64,000 nt of DNA from Tritrichomonas musculus (lineage: Eukaryota; Parabasalia; Tritrichomonadida; Tritrichomonadidae). The DNA lies in assembly GCA_039105265.1 (NCBI GenBank), contig JAPFFF010000020.1, positions 1,009,001 through 1,073,000 of the forward strand, read 5' to 3'. Both the position numbers and the translations under genes were made by a program. Of this stretch, positions 22,463 through 31,124 are shown piece after piece. Each line of letters starts with the position of its first letter. Position 1 is the first letter of the stretch. A model generated the notes under the pieces. The model worked only from the letters and a program-made list of their open reading frames with translations. It was not told the DNA's origin and ran no database searches.

Positions 22463-23527
22463 TTATAGTCTTTGACAGTCTTTCCTTTTATGTAATCTTT
22501 CTATCTTACATCTTTTTTCAAAAGGCATATATGCAAATGTTCTATCAAGTTCTTCATAGTGTCGAAGATAGAATAATGTACAAGGTATGTTCTTATTGAG
22601 CATATAATGGTCTTTGAACAATATCAGGTTAACTTCTCTTTGAAAATCAACAGACCATTTTTTCTTTCTGGTGTTGATTCTTGTTTCATACTTGTATTTA
22701 TCAGGTTGTTCAACAATTCTAATGATACTAAAATTGCACTTGAACTTTTTAGCTACTTCTTCTATCTTGTTATTGGGTATGGTTCTTGTTTGAACAAAAA
22801 ATCGTAAGTCATCTATTTCATCATCAGTGAACACACCGGATTGTATACAAGCATATACAAAACAATTATCTCTGTAGTTCTCTTTCCTTACCTCATGAAA
22901 GATTTGGTATGTAGATAAGTCTATAGGTGATAGATTGATGTATGGGAAAAAACTACCTTCTGGTGTATTTCGATAGTCTTCATCAATTTCGACTTCATCA
23001 TCATAGAATTCATGAGTATCCATATCTTGCATCTTGGTTCTAAAATGAACACCATCATTTGTTTTGTTCATGTCAATAAATTGTACCTCATATCGAACTG
23101 GAATGAACATGTTTGAGATATATGGATTAGTGTCTGACTGGTCTTCACTTAAATCAAGTTCTCCTGTTATATGACCTAATGTACTTTCGAAGTTGTGCTT
23201 ATCACTGAGTGTGAAGTACTTATAAGTTCCATCAAGTGCAATTGCTTTAACAATAGGTCTTCCAACATTTTTCTTTTTATGTATCTGTCGTAGTGCTTCC
23301 GTAAATGCATACCTCTTATATTCATCTTGATTGATGTCTGTAGCAAAACCAATACCTTGTCCTGCAGGAATCATGAGCTTCCTCATTTCTTCTTGAAATT
23401 TATCTTTCTTTTGGTATTGTTTTGCACGTCGATTATATTCACGACGAAACTGTGATTTTGTATCAGCATAGACATCTCCAATAGCATCTAAAAAATTATC
23501 TTCAATGTCCTTGTTCATGTTTAACAT
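22463..23527 (-). CDS. Polinton polymerase-associated N-terminal region, OTU-like
   Basis: A 354-residue frame lying just upstream of the polymerase on the same strand. It contains DNCFVYACIQSG and, about 85 residues later, LILFKDHYMLNK, a Cys and His pairing typical of OTU-like cysteine peptidase folds known near Polinton polymerases. An initiator-like TCACTTTTA lies just before the start (23532-23540), so this is the likely promoter-proximal end of the polymerase transcription unit. OTU assignment is tentative. Confidence 0.65.
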   Translation of the reverse strand: MLNMNKDIEDNFLDAIGDVYADTKSQFRREYNRRAKQYQKKDKFQEEMRKLMIPAGQGIGFATDINQDEYKRYAFTEALRQIHKKKNVGRPIVKAIALDGTYKYFTLSDKHNFESTLGHITGELDLSEDQSDTNPYISNMFIPVRYEVQFIDMNKTNDGVHFRTKMQDMDTHEFYDDEVEIDEDYRNTPEGSFFPYINLSPIDLSTYQIFHEVRKENYRDNCFVYACIQSGVFTDDEIDDLRFFVQTRTIPNNKIEEVAKKFKCNFSIIRIVEQPDKYKYETRINTRKKKWSVDFQREVNLILFKDHYMLNKNIPCTLFYLRHYEELDRTFAYMPFEKRCKIERLHKRKDCQRL

Positions 23528-23531
23528 AAAA

Positions 23532-23540
23532 TAAAAGTGA
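23532..23540 (-). promoter_or_regulatory. Initiator-like motif before the polymerase unit
   Basis: TCACTTTTA on the minus strand, a few bases upstream of the ATG at 23527, matches the trichomonad initiator pattern TCA(C/T)(T/A). Confidence 0.45.
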
Positions 23541-23601
23541 AACGATGAAAATAAAAAACAAAGAAAAAGTTAAAAAATTATTTTTTTATTTATGACCTAT
23601 C

Positions 23602-25104
23602 TTATTGAGGGTAATCATTATCATCAATGACATTATCATCGAGATATGGAAAATGATATTGGAACTCATTTCCTTTCGACTTTGAGTCAGATTTCCGTTC
23701 AATTTCGTTCTTCTCAATTGATTCACCAAATTTCCTGATGTAATTCAACACTTGTTTCGGTGATTGCTTCTTTCCTTTTCTCTCGAAGCTGCATGCGGCG
23801 TCCAACTTCTCTTTCTCTTCTGGTGATAAGTATTGTTGAAGACGATAAATGCAATTGGACAACTTCCATCCATAGGTCTTGAACAGGTTTATCATCTCTG
23901 GTGCTTTTTTCCTATCATTTGATTCAATAGTGTCCAACATGTTTCGAAGATGATCAACTTCTACTATCATCAATTTCGATCTTGCCAACTTTTCAGCAAA
24001 TGAATCAACTGTTGGAGGACCAGCTTGTTGAGCATTTTTGAGATTTGACACGTCCTTCTTTAGATCGTGAATATTGTTAATGTACTTCGCCACCTTTTTT
24101 GGACGAAGTTCCAATTTCATCAGCTCGAGTGCGTATTCGTCGGTATTATCAATGTCTTTCCTGAGTTCTTCAGCATTGTGATTGATGTCTTCAATGTGAA
24201 ATTCTACACCAGTCATTCGCTCCTCCAACCTCGTTAATCGGTCTTTCAAGTTTTCATTTTCTTCGATTAATCGTTCCATTTCTTCTCGAAAGTTGAATGA
24301 GCTAACATTATCCTCCTTATAACCACTATTGGATTTCATTTCATGATTACTTTTCGGTGGCTTATATTGTTCTCTGTGAACTGGTTCTTGTTCTTGTTCA
24401 ACTTCTTCTTCTTCTTCTCCTTCTATCTTTGTTTCTTCTTTTGGATTTGAACCGAATTTTTGTTTCTCAGTAAATGCAGATGGTCTAGCGAGAACACTTG
24501 GACGTGGAGGAGGAACTTGTTGCTTAGATGGAGATGGAGGAACTTGTTGCTTAGATGGAGGTGGAGGAGGTGGAGGAACTTGTTGCATAGAAGGAGGTGG
24601 AGGAACTTTAATTATATTATATGAGCGAGGTGGTGGAAAGAATTTATTTGAAATTGGAACATATGAATTCTTCCTTCTTGCATCATCTTCTTGCTTCAAT
24701 CTTGCTAATGCTTCTTCTTCTTGCTTCTTCTTCCTTCTTGCTTCTTCTTCTTGCTTCTTCTTCAATCTAGCTGCTTCTTCTTCTTCTTGCTTCTTCTTCA
24801 ATCTAGCTGCTTCTTCTTCTTCTTGCTTCTTCTTCAATCTAGCTGCTTCTTCTTCTTGCTGCTTCTTTAATTTAGCTGCTGCTTCTTCTTGCTGCTTCAT
24901 GATGAGCTGTCGCATGGATTCGAGTTCTTCTGGGGACATGTTCTTGAACCAATCTACTGTGCTGATGGTGCAGCTGATGGTGCAGCTGATGGTGCAGCTG
25001 ATGGTTGATCTGATGGTGCAGCTGATGGTGCAGCTGATCTGATGGTTGATCTGATAGTGCAACTTGTCGACCCAATTGCTCGATTGAGTCGAATAGACTA
25101 ACAT
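23602..25104 (-). CDS. Coiled-coil, proline-rich Polinton protein
   Basis: About 500 residues. The true start is unsettled because the 5' part runs through a short GATGGTGCAGCT tandem repeat at about 24960-25050; candidate ATGs lie at 25132 and 25104 and further in (MSPEELESM). After it comes a highly charged helix with repeats of AARLKKKQEEEE, then polyproline runs (KVPPPPS, QQVPPPPPPPSKQQ), then a coiled coil (RLIEENENLKDRLTRLEERM). The C-terminal part contains LSPEEKEKLDAACSFERKGK. No enzyme motif. Probably structural or scaffold; function unknown. Confidence 0.65.
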   Translation of the reverse strand: MLVYSTQSSNWVDKLHYQINHQISCTISCTIRSTISCTISCTISCTISTVDWFKNMSPEELESMRQLIMKQQEEAAAKLKKQQEEEAARLKKKQEEEEAARLKKKQEEEEAARLKKKQEEEARRKKKQEEEALARLKQEDDARRKNSYVPISNKFFPPPRSYNIIKVPPPPSMQQVPPPPPPPSKQQVPPSPSKQQVPPPRPSVLARPSAFTEKQKFGSNPKEETKIEGEEEEEVEQEQEPVHREQYKPPKSNHEMKSNSGYKEDNVSSFNFREEMERLIEENENLKDRLTRLEERMTGVEFHIEDINHNAEELRKDIDNTDEYALELMKLELRPKKVAKYINNIHDLKKDVSNLKNAQQAGPPTVDSFAEKLARSKLMIVEVDHLRNMLDTIESNDRKKAPEMINLFKTYGWKLSNCIYRLQQYLSPEEKEKLDAACSFERKGKKQSPKQVLNYIRKFGESIEKNEIERKSDSKSKGNEFQYHFPYLDDNVIDDNDYPQ

Positions 25105-25306
25105 CGCTGTCTGAGCTGTAGTTGTATGACATACAAGTATAAAAATGATCTATTTTCTAGTTGATATCACTAAATTTTAAATCTCGTAGAAAAACTCGAA
25201 GGTGGATATTTTTCTTTGAAAAAGTTAAATTCACTATAAAAATTCAAAAATTGAATTAAAAAAAATAAAATATATTGAAATTTAAAAAAAATATATTTAT
25301 TAATAT

Positions 25307-25314
25307 CACTATTA
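25307..25314 (+). promoter_or_regulatory. Initiator-like motif
   Basis: TCACTATT, 9 bases before the ATG at 25323, matches the trichomonad Inr pattern. Confidence 0.45.
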
Positions 25315-25322
25315 TTTTATTA

Positions 25323-25748
25323 ATGATGAATGAAGAAGAAGATAAAATAGAAGATATTTTACAAAAACAAACACCTCCTAAAGATCATGATTCATTCGAC
25401 TACAAAATAAATATAAACATGTCGAAAAAAATATCTCAACTAAAAGTTGAAGATGATACATCAAATTTAAGAACGATGTGTGAAAATTATGCTCATGCTC
25501 TTGAAAATGATGCACATCGACTTCGAGCAAAACAAAAAAAGAGGTATGATGAATGGTTTGATAACCTCGAGAAAGATTGTTATCCTGCAAGAGACATTGT
25601 TAACTTGTACAACATGTTCTTTGGTCATGAACTATCTATTACTCGACTTGGTTTCGGGCATCTCGATGGAACAAAGAGACACTTTACACATAAGAAAGTG
25701 AAAAGAAACAAGAAGTTCATCACAATGTACTACAAGAAAAATGAATAA
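25323..25748 (+). CDS. Small Polinton protein, 141 residues
   Basis: Start chosen at the first ATG (25323, MMNEEEDK); the frame extends upstream without an ATG. An initiator-like TCACTATT lies at 25307-25314. The acidic N-terminus is followed by a charged helix (ENDAHRLRAKQKKRYDEWF) and a basic tail (KRHFTHKKVKRNKKF). It is transcribed rightward, convergent with the bZIP-like gene across a minisatellite. No family recognised; the basic tail could bind nucleic acid. Confidence 0.6.
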   Translation: MMNEEEDKIEDILQKQTPPKDHDSFDYKININMSKKISQLKVEDDTSNLRTMCENYAHALENDAHRLRAKQKKRYDEWFDNLEKDCYPARDIVNLYNMFFGHELSITRLGFGHLDGTKRHFTHKKVKRNKKFITMYYKKNE

Positions 25749-25775
25749 CTAAAAAAAAATTTTTTTTAACTACAT

Positions 25776-26099
25776 GTTTTTCCTCATAGGCTACCTTTTT
25801 CCTCATAGGCTACCTTTTTCCTCATAGGCTACCTTTTTCCTCATAGGCTACCTTTTTCCTCATAGGCTACCTTTTTCCTCATAAGCTACCTTTTTCCTCA
25901 TAGCTACCTTTTTCCTCATAAGCTACCTTTTTCCTCATAGGCTACCTTTTTCCTCATAGGCTACCTTTTTCCTCATAGGCTACCTTTTTCCTCATAAGCT
26001 ACCTTTTTCCTCATAGGCTACCTTTTTCCTCATAGGCTACCTTTTTCCTCATAAGCTACCTTTTTCCTCATAGGCTACCTTTTTCCTCATAAGCTACCT
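25776..26099. repeat. 20-bp minisatellite, 17 units, between convergent Polinton genes
   Basis: The unit TTTTTCCTCATAGGCTACC is repeated 17 times; some units read CATAAGCTAC and one is a base short. It fills the space between the 3' ends of the genes at 25323-25748 and 26098-26358. Confidence 0.9.
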
Positions 26100-26358
26100 A
26101 TTTGCTTTCATACAACATTATTTTTTCCTTCATACTTTGTAATTCTCTTTTCTTTCTTTCACGATATGCCTTTTGCTGTTGTTTACGTGCTTCATTTCGT
26201 TCTTCAACAGTTGCATACTTTTGCTTTCTACCACGTTTTTCTGTTGTTTCAGTTTTTGCTGTATCAATATTTTTGAGGTTGTCTTTACTTTTAGACTTCT
26301 TCAACTTCTTGATGATAGCTGTTTCCTTGAACTCACCCAAATCTAAATTTGCGCTCAT
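26098..26358 (-). CDS. bZIP-like DNA-binding protein of the Polinton
   Basis: Start placed at the ATG at 26358 (MSANLDLGEF), since a longer form would overlap the divergent gene at 26435. The protein has about 86 residues. Its C-terminal half is a basic region, KRGRKQKYATVEERNEARKQ then KAYRERKKRELQ, followed by a short helix, resembling bZIP basic regions (N..AR...AYRERK). It could be a transcription regulator of the element. A broken homologue lies at about 11.3-11.45 kb outside the outer Polinton, so the gene is a recurrent Polinton component here. Confidence 0.65.
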   Translation of the reverse strand: MSANLDLGEFKETAIIKKLKKSKSKDNLKNIDTAKTETTEKRGRKQKYATVEERNEARKQQQKAYRERKKRELQSMKEKIMLYESK

Positions 26359-26417
26359 GATTTCATTCGAGATAAAAAATTGAATTATTTTTGAAAATTG
26401 AATATTTGCAAACAAAA

Positions 26418-26427
26418 TCACTTCATT
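26418..26427 (+). promoter_or_regulatory. Initiator-like motif TCACTTCATT
   Basis: It lies 8 bases before the ATG at 26435 and is a good match to the trichomonad Inr pattern. Confidence 0.5.
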
Positions 26428-26434
26428 TTTTAAA

Positions 26435-26809
26435 ATGTCGCGTTCTGGAAATGACTTCAAAGAATTCCAAAAACAGCAAAAGCTAGCTATCAAAAATGCT
26501 CATGTTGAATTAGCCAATGCTATTAAAGAGGTGATATTTCTGTTCAACCAAAAAATAATAAACTCGACACCATCTACTGTCTGCACCATCTATGACCCTT
26601 TGATACAAGCAAACATGAACAAGATTGCTGAAGCACTTACTCAAATGAATCTCACTACCTGCGAGGTTTATCATAAAAAGATTCCTCAATCTCCAACACC
26701 AAAATCTATTGGCTTTCACGTGCCTATAGTGCCTGACTCGCAAGAGACACAAGAAGATGATGATGATGAAGATACACAAGAAGCTTCATCTCCAAAAGAC
26801 AAGGAGTAA
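26435..26809 (+). CDS. Small acidic-tailed Polinton protein, 124 residues
   Basis: It starts MSRSGNDFKEFQKQQKLAIK, contains a predicted helical body (ELANAIKEVIFLFNQKI, NKIAEALTQMNL) and ends in an acidic tail (QEDDDDEDTQEASSPKDKE). No family recognised. It is divergent from the bZIP-like gene, with about 75 bases between the start codons. Confidence 0.6.
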   Translation: MSRSGNDFKEFQKQQKLAIKNAHVELANAIKEVIFLFNQKIINSTPSTVCTIYDPLIQANMNKIAEALTQMNLTTCEVYHKKIPQSPTPKSIGFHVPIVPDSQETQEDDDDEDTQEASSPKDKE

Positions 26810-26846
26810 GAGTAAAAAATAATTACTTCTAATTTTAAATTTTTTT

Positions 26847-27371
26847 TTATACTATGCAATATTTTAAGCATACATGATAATTATTAACAAGCTCATTATA
26901 TTCTTTATTATATACTTGTTTCAAGTCAATGACTACCTCTCCATTATCTTTAATAATTTTAATAGCATCTATTTTTCTTATTGGATTGCTCTTAGCTGCA
27001 CAACATCCAACATCTTCATTAAGTTGTACTTCAACCTCACTAACATGTAGTATTGCTTTGATGATGTTGCTAAGAGATTCAATAGGTACTAGGATGCATT
27101 TCTTTGATATAATGTTAGATAGTAGTGCTTTGTCTTGATTAAGTAGTATTTGTGCATATGCTTCAAGTATAACATTACGTACATCTGGTTCAACTTCAAC
27201 AGGTTCTGTTTGTACTCCAATATCTCTTGTAATAACAATGTCTTCCTTGCCGTCATCTCTCTTATTAATAATAATGTTGTTGTTGATGTTAGATGTAGAT
27301 GATGCAGCTGCTGATGGTTCTAAAGATACATTTGCTTGTACACCATTAGTTGTACCCCTCTTCTTAATCAT
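26847..27371 (-). CDS. Hypothetical Polinton protein with a VQT motif, 174 residues
   Basis: The N-terminus is Ser/Ala/Asn-rich and probably disordered; DIGVQTEPVE (50-59) resembles a dynein light chain (LC8) docking motif. The C-terminal half is a helical/strand domain (VILEAYAQILLNQDKALLSNI). The start codon lies in TAAATG, as for several neighbours. It is the last gene of the packed leftward block. Function unknown. Confidence 0.6.
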   Translation of the reverse strand: MIKKRGTTNGVQANVSLEPSAAASSTSNINNNIIINKRDDGKEDIVITRDIGVQTEPVEVEPDVRNVILEAYAQILLNQDKALLSNIISKKCILVPIESLSNIIKAILHVSEVEVQLNEDVGCCAAKSNPIRKIDAIKIIKDNGEVVIDLKQVYNKEYNELVNNYHVCLKYCIV

Positions 27372-27392
27372 TTAGGTTGGGAAAAAATAGGC

Positions 27393-27839
27393 TTAAAGTA
27401 CTAAGTCTAGCTGTTCTCCAATAAACATGTCAAATGACTCAATTTGATATTTCTGCTTGAGAGCATCGATTTTTGGTTTATGACTTGTAGGAGCAGCTGC
27501 AATGGAATAGTTGTAGTATTTGATTCCTTGATACTCTTGAGTGATAGTGTTTCCATTTATGTAGAACTCTTCGAAATCTTCAGTTATTTTTCTCCTTGAG
27601 TTAGGCTTAATAAATATTGAGTCAAGATCAAGTTCTTTGAGCTTATCTGGATAAAATCTGTGGTACTTGTCTTTTATCTTGATTGAGACATAAAGTACTT
27701 TACCTAAATAGCTCCATTCTCCTACTTTCATTGGGTACTTGTCACAAAGTATCGAGAAATTACATTGTTTAGTATTTGGAGCACATTTTGCACGAAGTTC
27801 ATTGACATAGTCATAGACGTTTCTTGTTGTCATTTTCAT
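27393..27839 (-). CDS. Hypothetical Polinton protein, about 148 residues
   Basis: Start placed at MKMTTRNVYDYV (27839; 27833 is equally possible), because a longer form would overlap the neighbour ending at 27865. The segment VYDYVNELRAKCAPNTKQC resembles VLEFANRLKRERPKAKFSGC in the N-terminal part of the protease protein, hinting at a shared domain. Probably virion-associated by position. Confidence 0.6.
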   Translation of the reverse strand: MKMTTRNVYDYVNELRAKCAPNTKQCNFSILCDKYPMKVGEWSYLGKVLYVSIKIKDKYHRFYPDKLKELDLDSIFIKPNSRRKITEDFEEFYINGNTITQEYQGIKYYNYSIAAAPTSHKPKIDALKQKYQIESFDMFIGEQLDLVL

Positions 27840-27864
27840 CTGGATAAAAAAATTCAATAAAAAA

Positions 27865-28299
27865 TTAATAGATGTTATTTTGGGTAAAGATATGCTGAGT
27901 AGGTCCATATCGAATATCTTGTTTATTATATTCTCTTGCTCTACCTTGCATTGATGGTTTCTCAGGCTTCTTAAGATATTTTGGTAAGAGAGGTACTGGT
28001 TTATCTTTTTCACCTATATGTCGATAAAAACCACCATCTGTAATACTAACAGGAGGTTCACGAACAGGTTTGGTTATATGTTCTCGAGTATCTGGAAATC
28101 TAACAGGGTCCTCATGTTCAATAATCTGGGTAGGTGGTCGATTAATATATGGGTTGAAGGTTACAGAATAAGTATTAGTATTACTGAACACACCAAAATG
28201 TTGAAACTCTATGTCCTTATTTTTCATAGTAGCTTCATTATACATCATACCTTCTCTTCCAACAATTTCAGCTTGTGGGCTTCTATAATCATTCGACAT
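27865..28299 (-). CDS. Hypothetical Polinton virion-type protein, 144 residues
   Basis: A Pro-rich, mainly loop-like sequence (YINRPPTQIIEHEDPVRFPD, KDKPVPLLPKYLKKPEKP). It lies immediately downstream of the major capsid gene (28-base gap), so a capsid cement or assembly role is plausible but unproven. No known family. Confidence 0.6.
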   Translation of the reverse strand: MSNDYRSPQAEIVGREGMMYNEATMKNKDIEFQHFGVFSNTNTYSVTFNPYINRPPTQIIEHEDPVRFPDTREHITKPVREPPVSITDGGFYRHIGEKDKPVPLLPKYLKKPEKPSMQGRAREYNKQDIRYGPTQHIFTQNNIY

Positions 28300-28327
28300 T
28301 TTCTATAAAATAAAAATATACATCTTT

Positions 28328-30016
28328 TTACTCAGGGGTTGTTAAATCATAAGGACCAATACGTACTGATGGTGGCATACCGTTTGGTCTAATTAAGATA
28401 CTAATTGATATATCTGTTAATAAGCATAATAATGGAGGTGTATCTACTTCCTGTCTAAATGGATTATCTGCCTTTTGACTACATATCAATTCGAAGTTAA
28501 TAGGTGCAAGACTTGAAAGACCTTGTTGATATGTTCCATCTGTTTCAGTAGGAAGACCTATAAAGAATGAGGACCTATCACTTGGATAATAGCCTGTTGT
28601 ATTTTCATTATACTGATTCTCATTAGCTAGACTTGCAATAACCTCTTTATTAAATCCATTTTGCTCTCCATTCATGTTCATTGCATTCTGGCAATATTCG
28701 ATGAACTCTGGATACAAACCATTCGTACCAAATGCTTTAGCAGGAATATTATTGTAATTACCACAATTCATATGAAAAGCTTCAAACTGAGGATTCTTGA
28801 AGTATGTCTTATGTGTATGCTTGAGTGGGAATAAGCAAAACATACTATCTACAAAATTAGGTGTAATAGTAATAGTTGCTTTATCTTGTTCATTCTTAAG
28901 AGGTCTTGTACAAGTGTAAAATGACATAATCTGTGTTGGGAATGTAAGTGGATGTTGAGGGTTAGCATATCTTTGAACAAGTGCTGTATATACTGATTCA
29001 TGAATACCAAAACAAGGTATAATACTTGCACATTCTTCAATGGAATAATCAACAACACTCCAGGTTCTCCAATCACTATATACTTTTCTGTCTACTCTTA
29101 CTTGCGTTGAGGAATCATCTTTCTTCGGTTTATACACAAAACCACCATTTGTATCTCCAACAGGTGGAAGATTCTTGGGGTGATTAAGATCACTTTTAGC
29201 TATCTTAACAGTACTGGTCCACATCCATATTGGCTCTCCAATAGGTCTAAATTCATTTGTAATTTCATCAACACTAAAATCTACTCCATCAAAAGGATTA
29301 GCAACCAATCTCTTTTCAAAACCAACTGGACAATATACCATACCAGCTGTTGAAAAGTATAGACGTAATTCAATTTTACCTGCAAATGCTGGCAAGTACT
29401 TGATATTAGATAAAGGTAGGAATCTTCGTAAATCAATCTTTAATCTAATTGTTGATGTGACTTCCGTTACATTTTGGTTAAGATTTGCAACAAAACCACA
29501 TCTCCTTCCATGAGTATCATTCCAAATATCCTTATGTCTTGCTTTACTATATATATCAGCTCTTTTAGTAACTTCATTTGCACAACATGCAGTTAAAAAG
29601 GATTCTTCACATCCAAAGTTCTGGGTATAAAGTGTCATACCATTAGCTACAATTTCATACTTCTCAACAGCATCTCGAGCATCCTTAAAACCAAACCATA
29701 CCTTACCAAAATTATATCCATCAACATTTTCTAAATTACTAGCTATTGGTTTATCAATCTTTAATGTCACTTTCATATCTGCTCGAATAAAACCATTATA
29801 TATATCAGCAGTATTATGAGTATTAGGAGAGATAATACATGTTGTATATGAACCACTCTTAATTGGTGGTGATGGTGAATACGAAGTTTGTGGATTTAAT
29901 GAGTATGCCTTATTTGTATCACTAAGTGCTATGCAATTATCGACAACATCAAAGTAAGATGCAATCTGTGTACAAACCTCTGCTGAGGTTTTCATATAGG
30001 ATTCCTTGTTGAGCAT
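28328..30016 (-). CDS. Major capsid protein candidate (double jelly-roll type)
   Basis: 562 residues, the expected size of Polinton/PLV major capsid proteins. Strand-rich segments alternate throughout (GFIRADMKVTLKIDKP, KVWFGFKDARDAVEKYEIVANG, RLKIDLRRFLPLSNIKYLPAFAGKIELRLYF), and phrases like LRRFLPLSNIKYLPAFAGKI are typical of capsid proteins in this family. The C-terminus ends in SISILIRPNGMPPSVRIGPY. It is centrally placed in the virion gene block with the ATPase and protease nearby. I infer the fold from size, pattern and context. Confidence 0.8.
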   Translation of the reverse strand: MLNKESYMKTSAEVCTQIASYFDVVDNCIALSDTNKAYSLNPQTSYSPSPPIKSGSYTTCIISPNTHNTADIYNGFIRADMKVTLKIDKPIASNLENVDGYNFGKVWFGFKDARDAVEKYEIVANGMTLYTQNFGCEESFLTACCANEVTKRADIYSKARHKDIWNDTHGRRCGFVANLNQNVTEVTSTIRLKIDLRRFLPLSNIKYLPAFAGKIELRLYFSTAGMVYCPVGFEKRLVANPFDGVDFSVDEITNEFRPIGEPIWMWTSTVKIAKSDLNHPKNLPPVGDTNGGFVYKPKKDDSSTQVRVDRKVYSDWRTWSVVDYSIEECASIIPCFGIHESVYTALVQRYANPQHPLTFPTQIMSFYTCTRPLKNEQDKATITITPNFVDSMFCLFPLKHTHKTYFKNPQFEAFHMNCGNYNNIPAKAFGTNGLYPEFIEYCQNAMNMNGEQNGFNKEVIASLANENQYNENTTGYYPSDRSSFFIGLPTETDGTYQQGLSSLAPINFELICSQKADNPFRQEVDTPPLLCLLTDISISILIRPNGMPPSVRIGPYDLTTPE

Positions 30017-30033
30017 TTTAGATAGAAAAAAAT

Positions 30034-30585
30034 TTACATCATATCTTCAAAGATGCGATTTCTCCTACCAATAGGTCTCATAGGTATATATTGAGGTTGT
30101 TGTTCTTCTTCATATTGTTGTGGCGGTTCTTCAGGAACATACTGTTGTCTTGGTTTACTCATCCTTTTATCAACAACCTCCTTTATCATACGTCTCTGTT
30201 CTTTCTTCTCTCGACTTATCTTCATTTCTTCACCTAGTGATTTTAGCTGTTTTAGTATTTCCTCATTCACAGTAGGGTCATAAACTTGGCTTTGTTGAGT
30301 TTTTCGAGGTTTTGTAGGTTTTCGTGCAGCTTTCGAACTTATTGGCTTTCTTGGCTTTTCTTCAAGTTCCTCATGTTCTTCACTGTCTGAGTTTTCTTGA
30401 GTATCTTCGTTATTTTCACTGTCTGAGTTTTCTTGATATTCTCGAGTTATTGGAGTTTTTCGCTGTTTTACAATATACTTGTCTTTGGTTTTCGTAGGAA
30501 GCACTTCCCAATCTGGGTCATCCCTTCCATTCAACCATTTATGAATAACTGCAAGTCTCTTAGAACCTGTTAGATGTTTTGACAT
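30034..30585 (-). CDS. Basic/acidic low-complexity Polinton protein, 183 residues
   Basis: A short N-terminal conserved-looking part (RLAVIHKWLNGRDDPDWEVLPT) is followed by an acidic repeat (ENSDSENNEDTQENSDSEEH), a Lys/Pro-rich stretch (KPISSKAARKPTKPRKTQQS), a helix and a Gln/Pro tail (EEPPQQYEEEQQPQYIPMRP). Mostly disordered, perhaps core or DNA condensing. TAAATG start context; 17-base gap to the capsid gene. Confidence 0.6.
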   Translation of the reverse strand: MSKHLTGSKRLAVIHKWLNGRDDPDWEVLPTKTKDKYIVKQRKTPITREYQENSDSENNEDTQENSDSEEHEELEEKPRKPISSKAARKPTKPRKTQQSQVYDPTVNEEILKQLKSLGEEMKISREKKEQRRMIKEVVDKRMSKPRQQYVPEEPPQQYEEEQQPQYIPMRPIGRRNRIFEDMM

Positions 30586-30633
30586 TTAAAAATAAACAAA
30601 AAAGTCCAAAAATTGAGTTTTCTTGAGTTTTCA

Positions 30634-31107
30634 TTAGATGTAGGTTCTTGAATGATGGTTTGTACTAAAGTCACTCTCTTGAAATGGTTTCTCTGGTTTC
30701 GGTGTATATGCTGATTTTTCAAGAGGTGCTTTAATTGATTCAACTGATTCACCTTTTGCAGATTTATTAATTGATGATAATGCAGTTTTCACATTTCCTT
30801 CAGGTACATACTTTAATGCTGTGTCGGCTATATTTGCTATTTTATTTCTTGTACTATCGCTCAAGAAGCTTTCACCAAGACTTCTCGCAACTTTACCAAT
30901 AACACCAGCATGCTTGGTTAATCCACCTGCTGAAGCATCTAATAGTTTACTTGCAAGACCACCCGAAACACTATCTGCTGCTCCCATTAATATCTTACCG
31001 CCTAGTCCTACTCCTCCTTTTATTATCTCTTGCCATGGAGAAAATTGTTGCTTTTTGGAATAATCTGGCTTCCAATAATCGTCTACTGAATGACGTTGAA
31101 TTCCCAT
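30634..31107 (-). CDS. Small Gly/Ala-rich Polinton protein, pVI-like candidate
   Basis: 157 residues. The centre is a Gly/Ala-rich amphipathic stretch (GGVGLGGKILMGAADSVSGG, LLDASAGGLTKHAGVIGKVA), as in membrane-active minor capsid proteins of adenovirus-like viruses. It lies between ATPase and capsid genes. The functional comparison is inference; no homology can be shown by eye. Confidence 0.5.
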   Translation of the reverse strand: MGIQRHSVDDYWKPDYSKKQQFSPWQEIIKGGVGLGGKILMGAADSVSGGLASKLLDASAGGLTKHAGVIGKVARSLGESFLSDSTRNKIANIADTALKYVPEGNVKTALSSINKSAKGESVESIKAPLEKSAYTPKPEKPFQESDFSTNHHSRTYI

Positions 31108-31124
31108 TTTTAAAAAATAAAAAA

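Noticed and set aside
25776-26099. CRISPR-like array
   Set aside because: The 20-bp units are directly tandem with no unique spacers; this is a minisatellite in a eukaryotic element.
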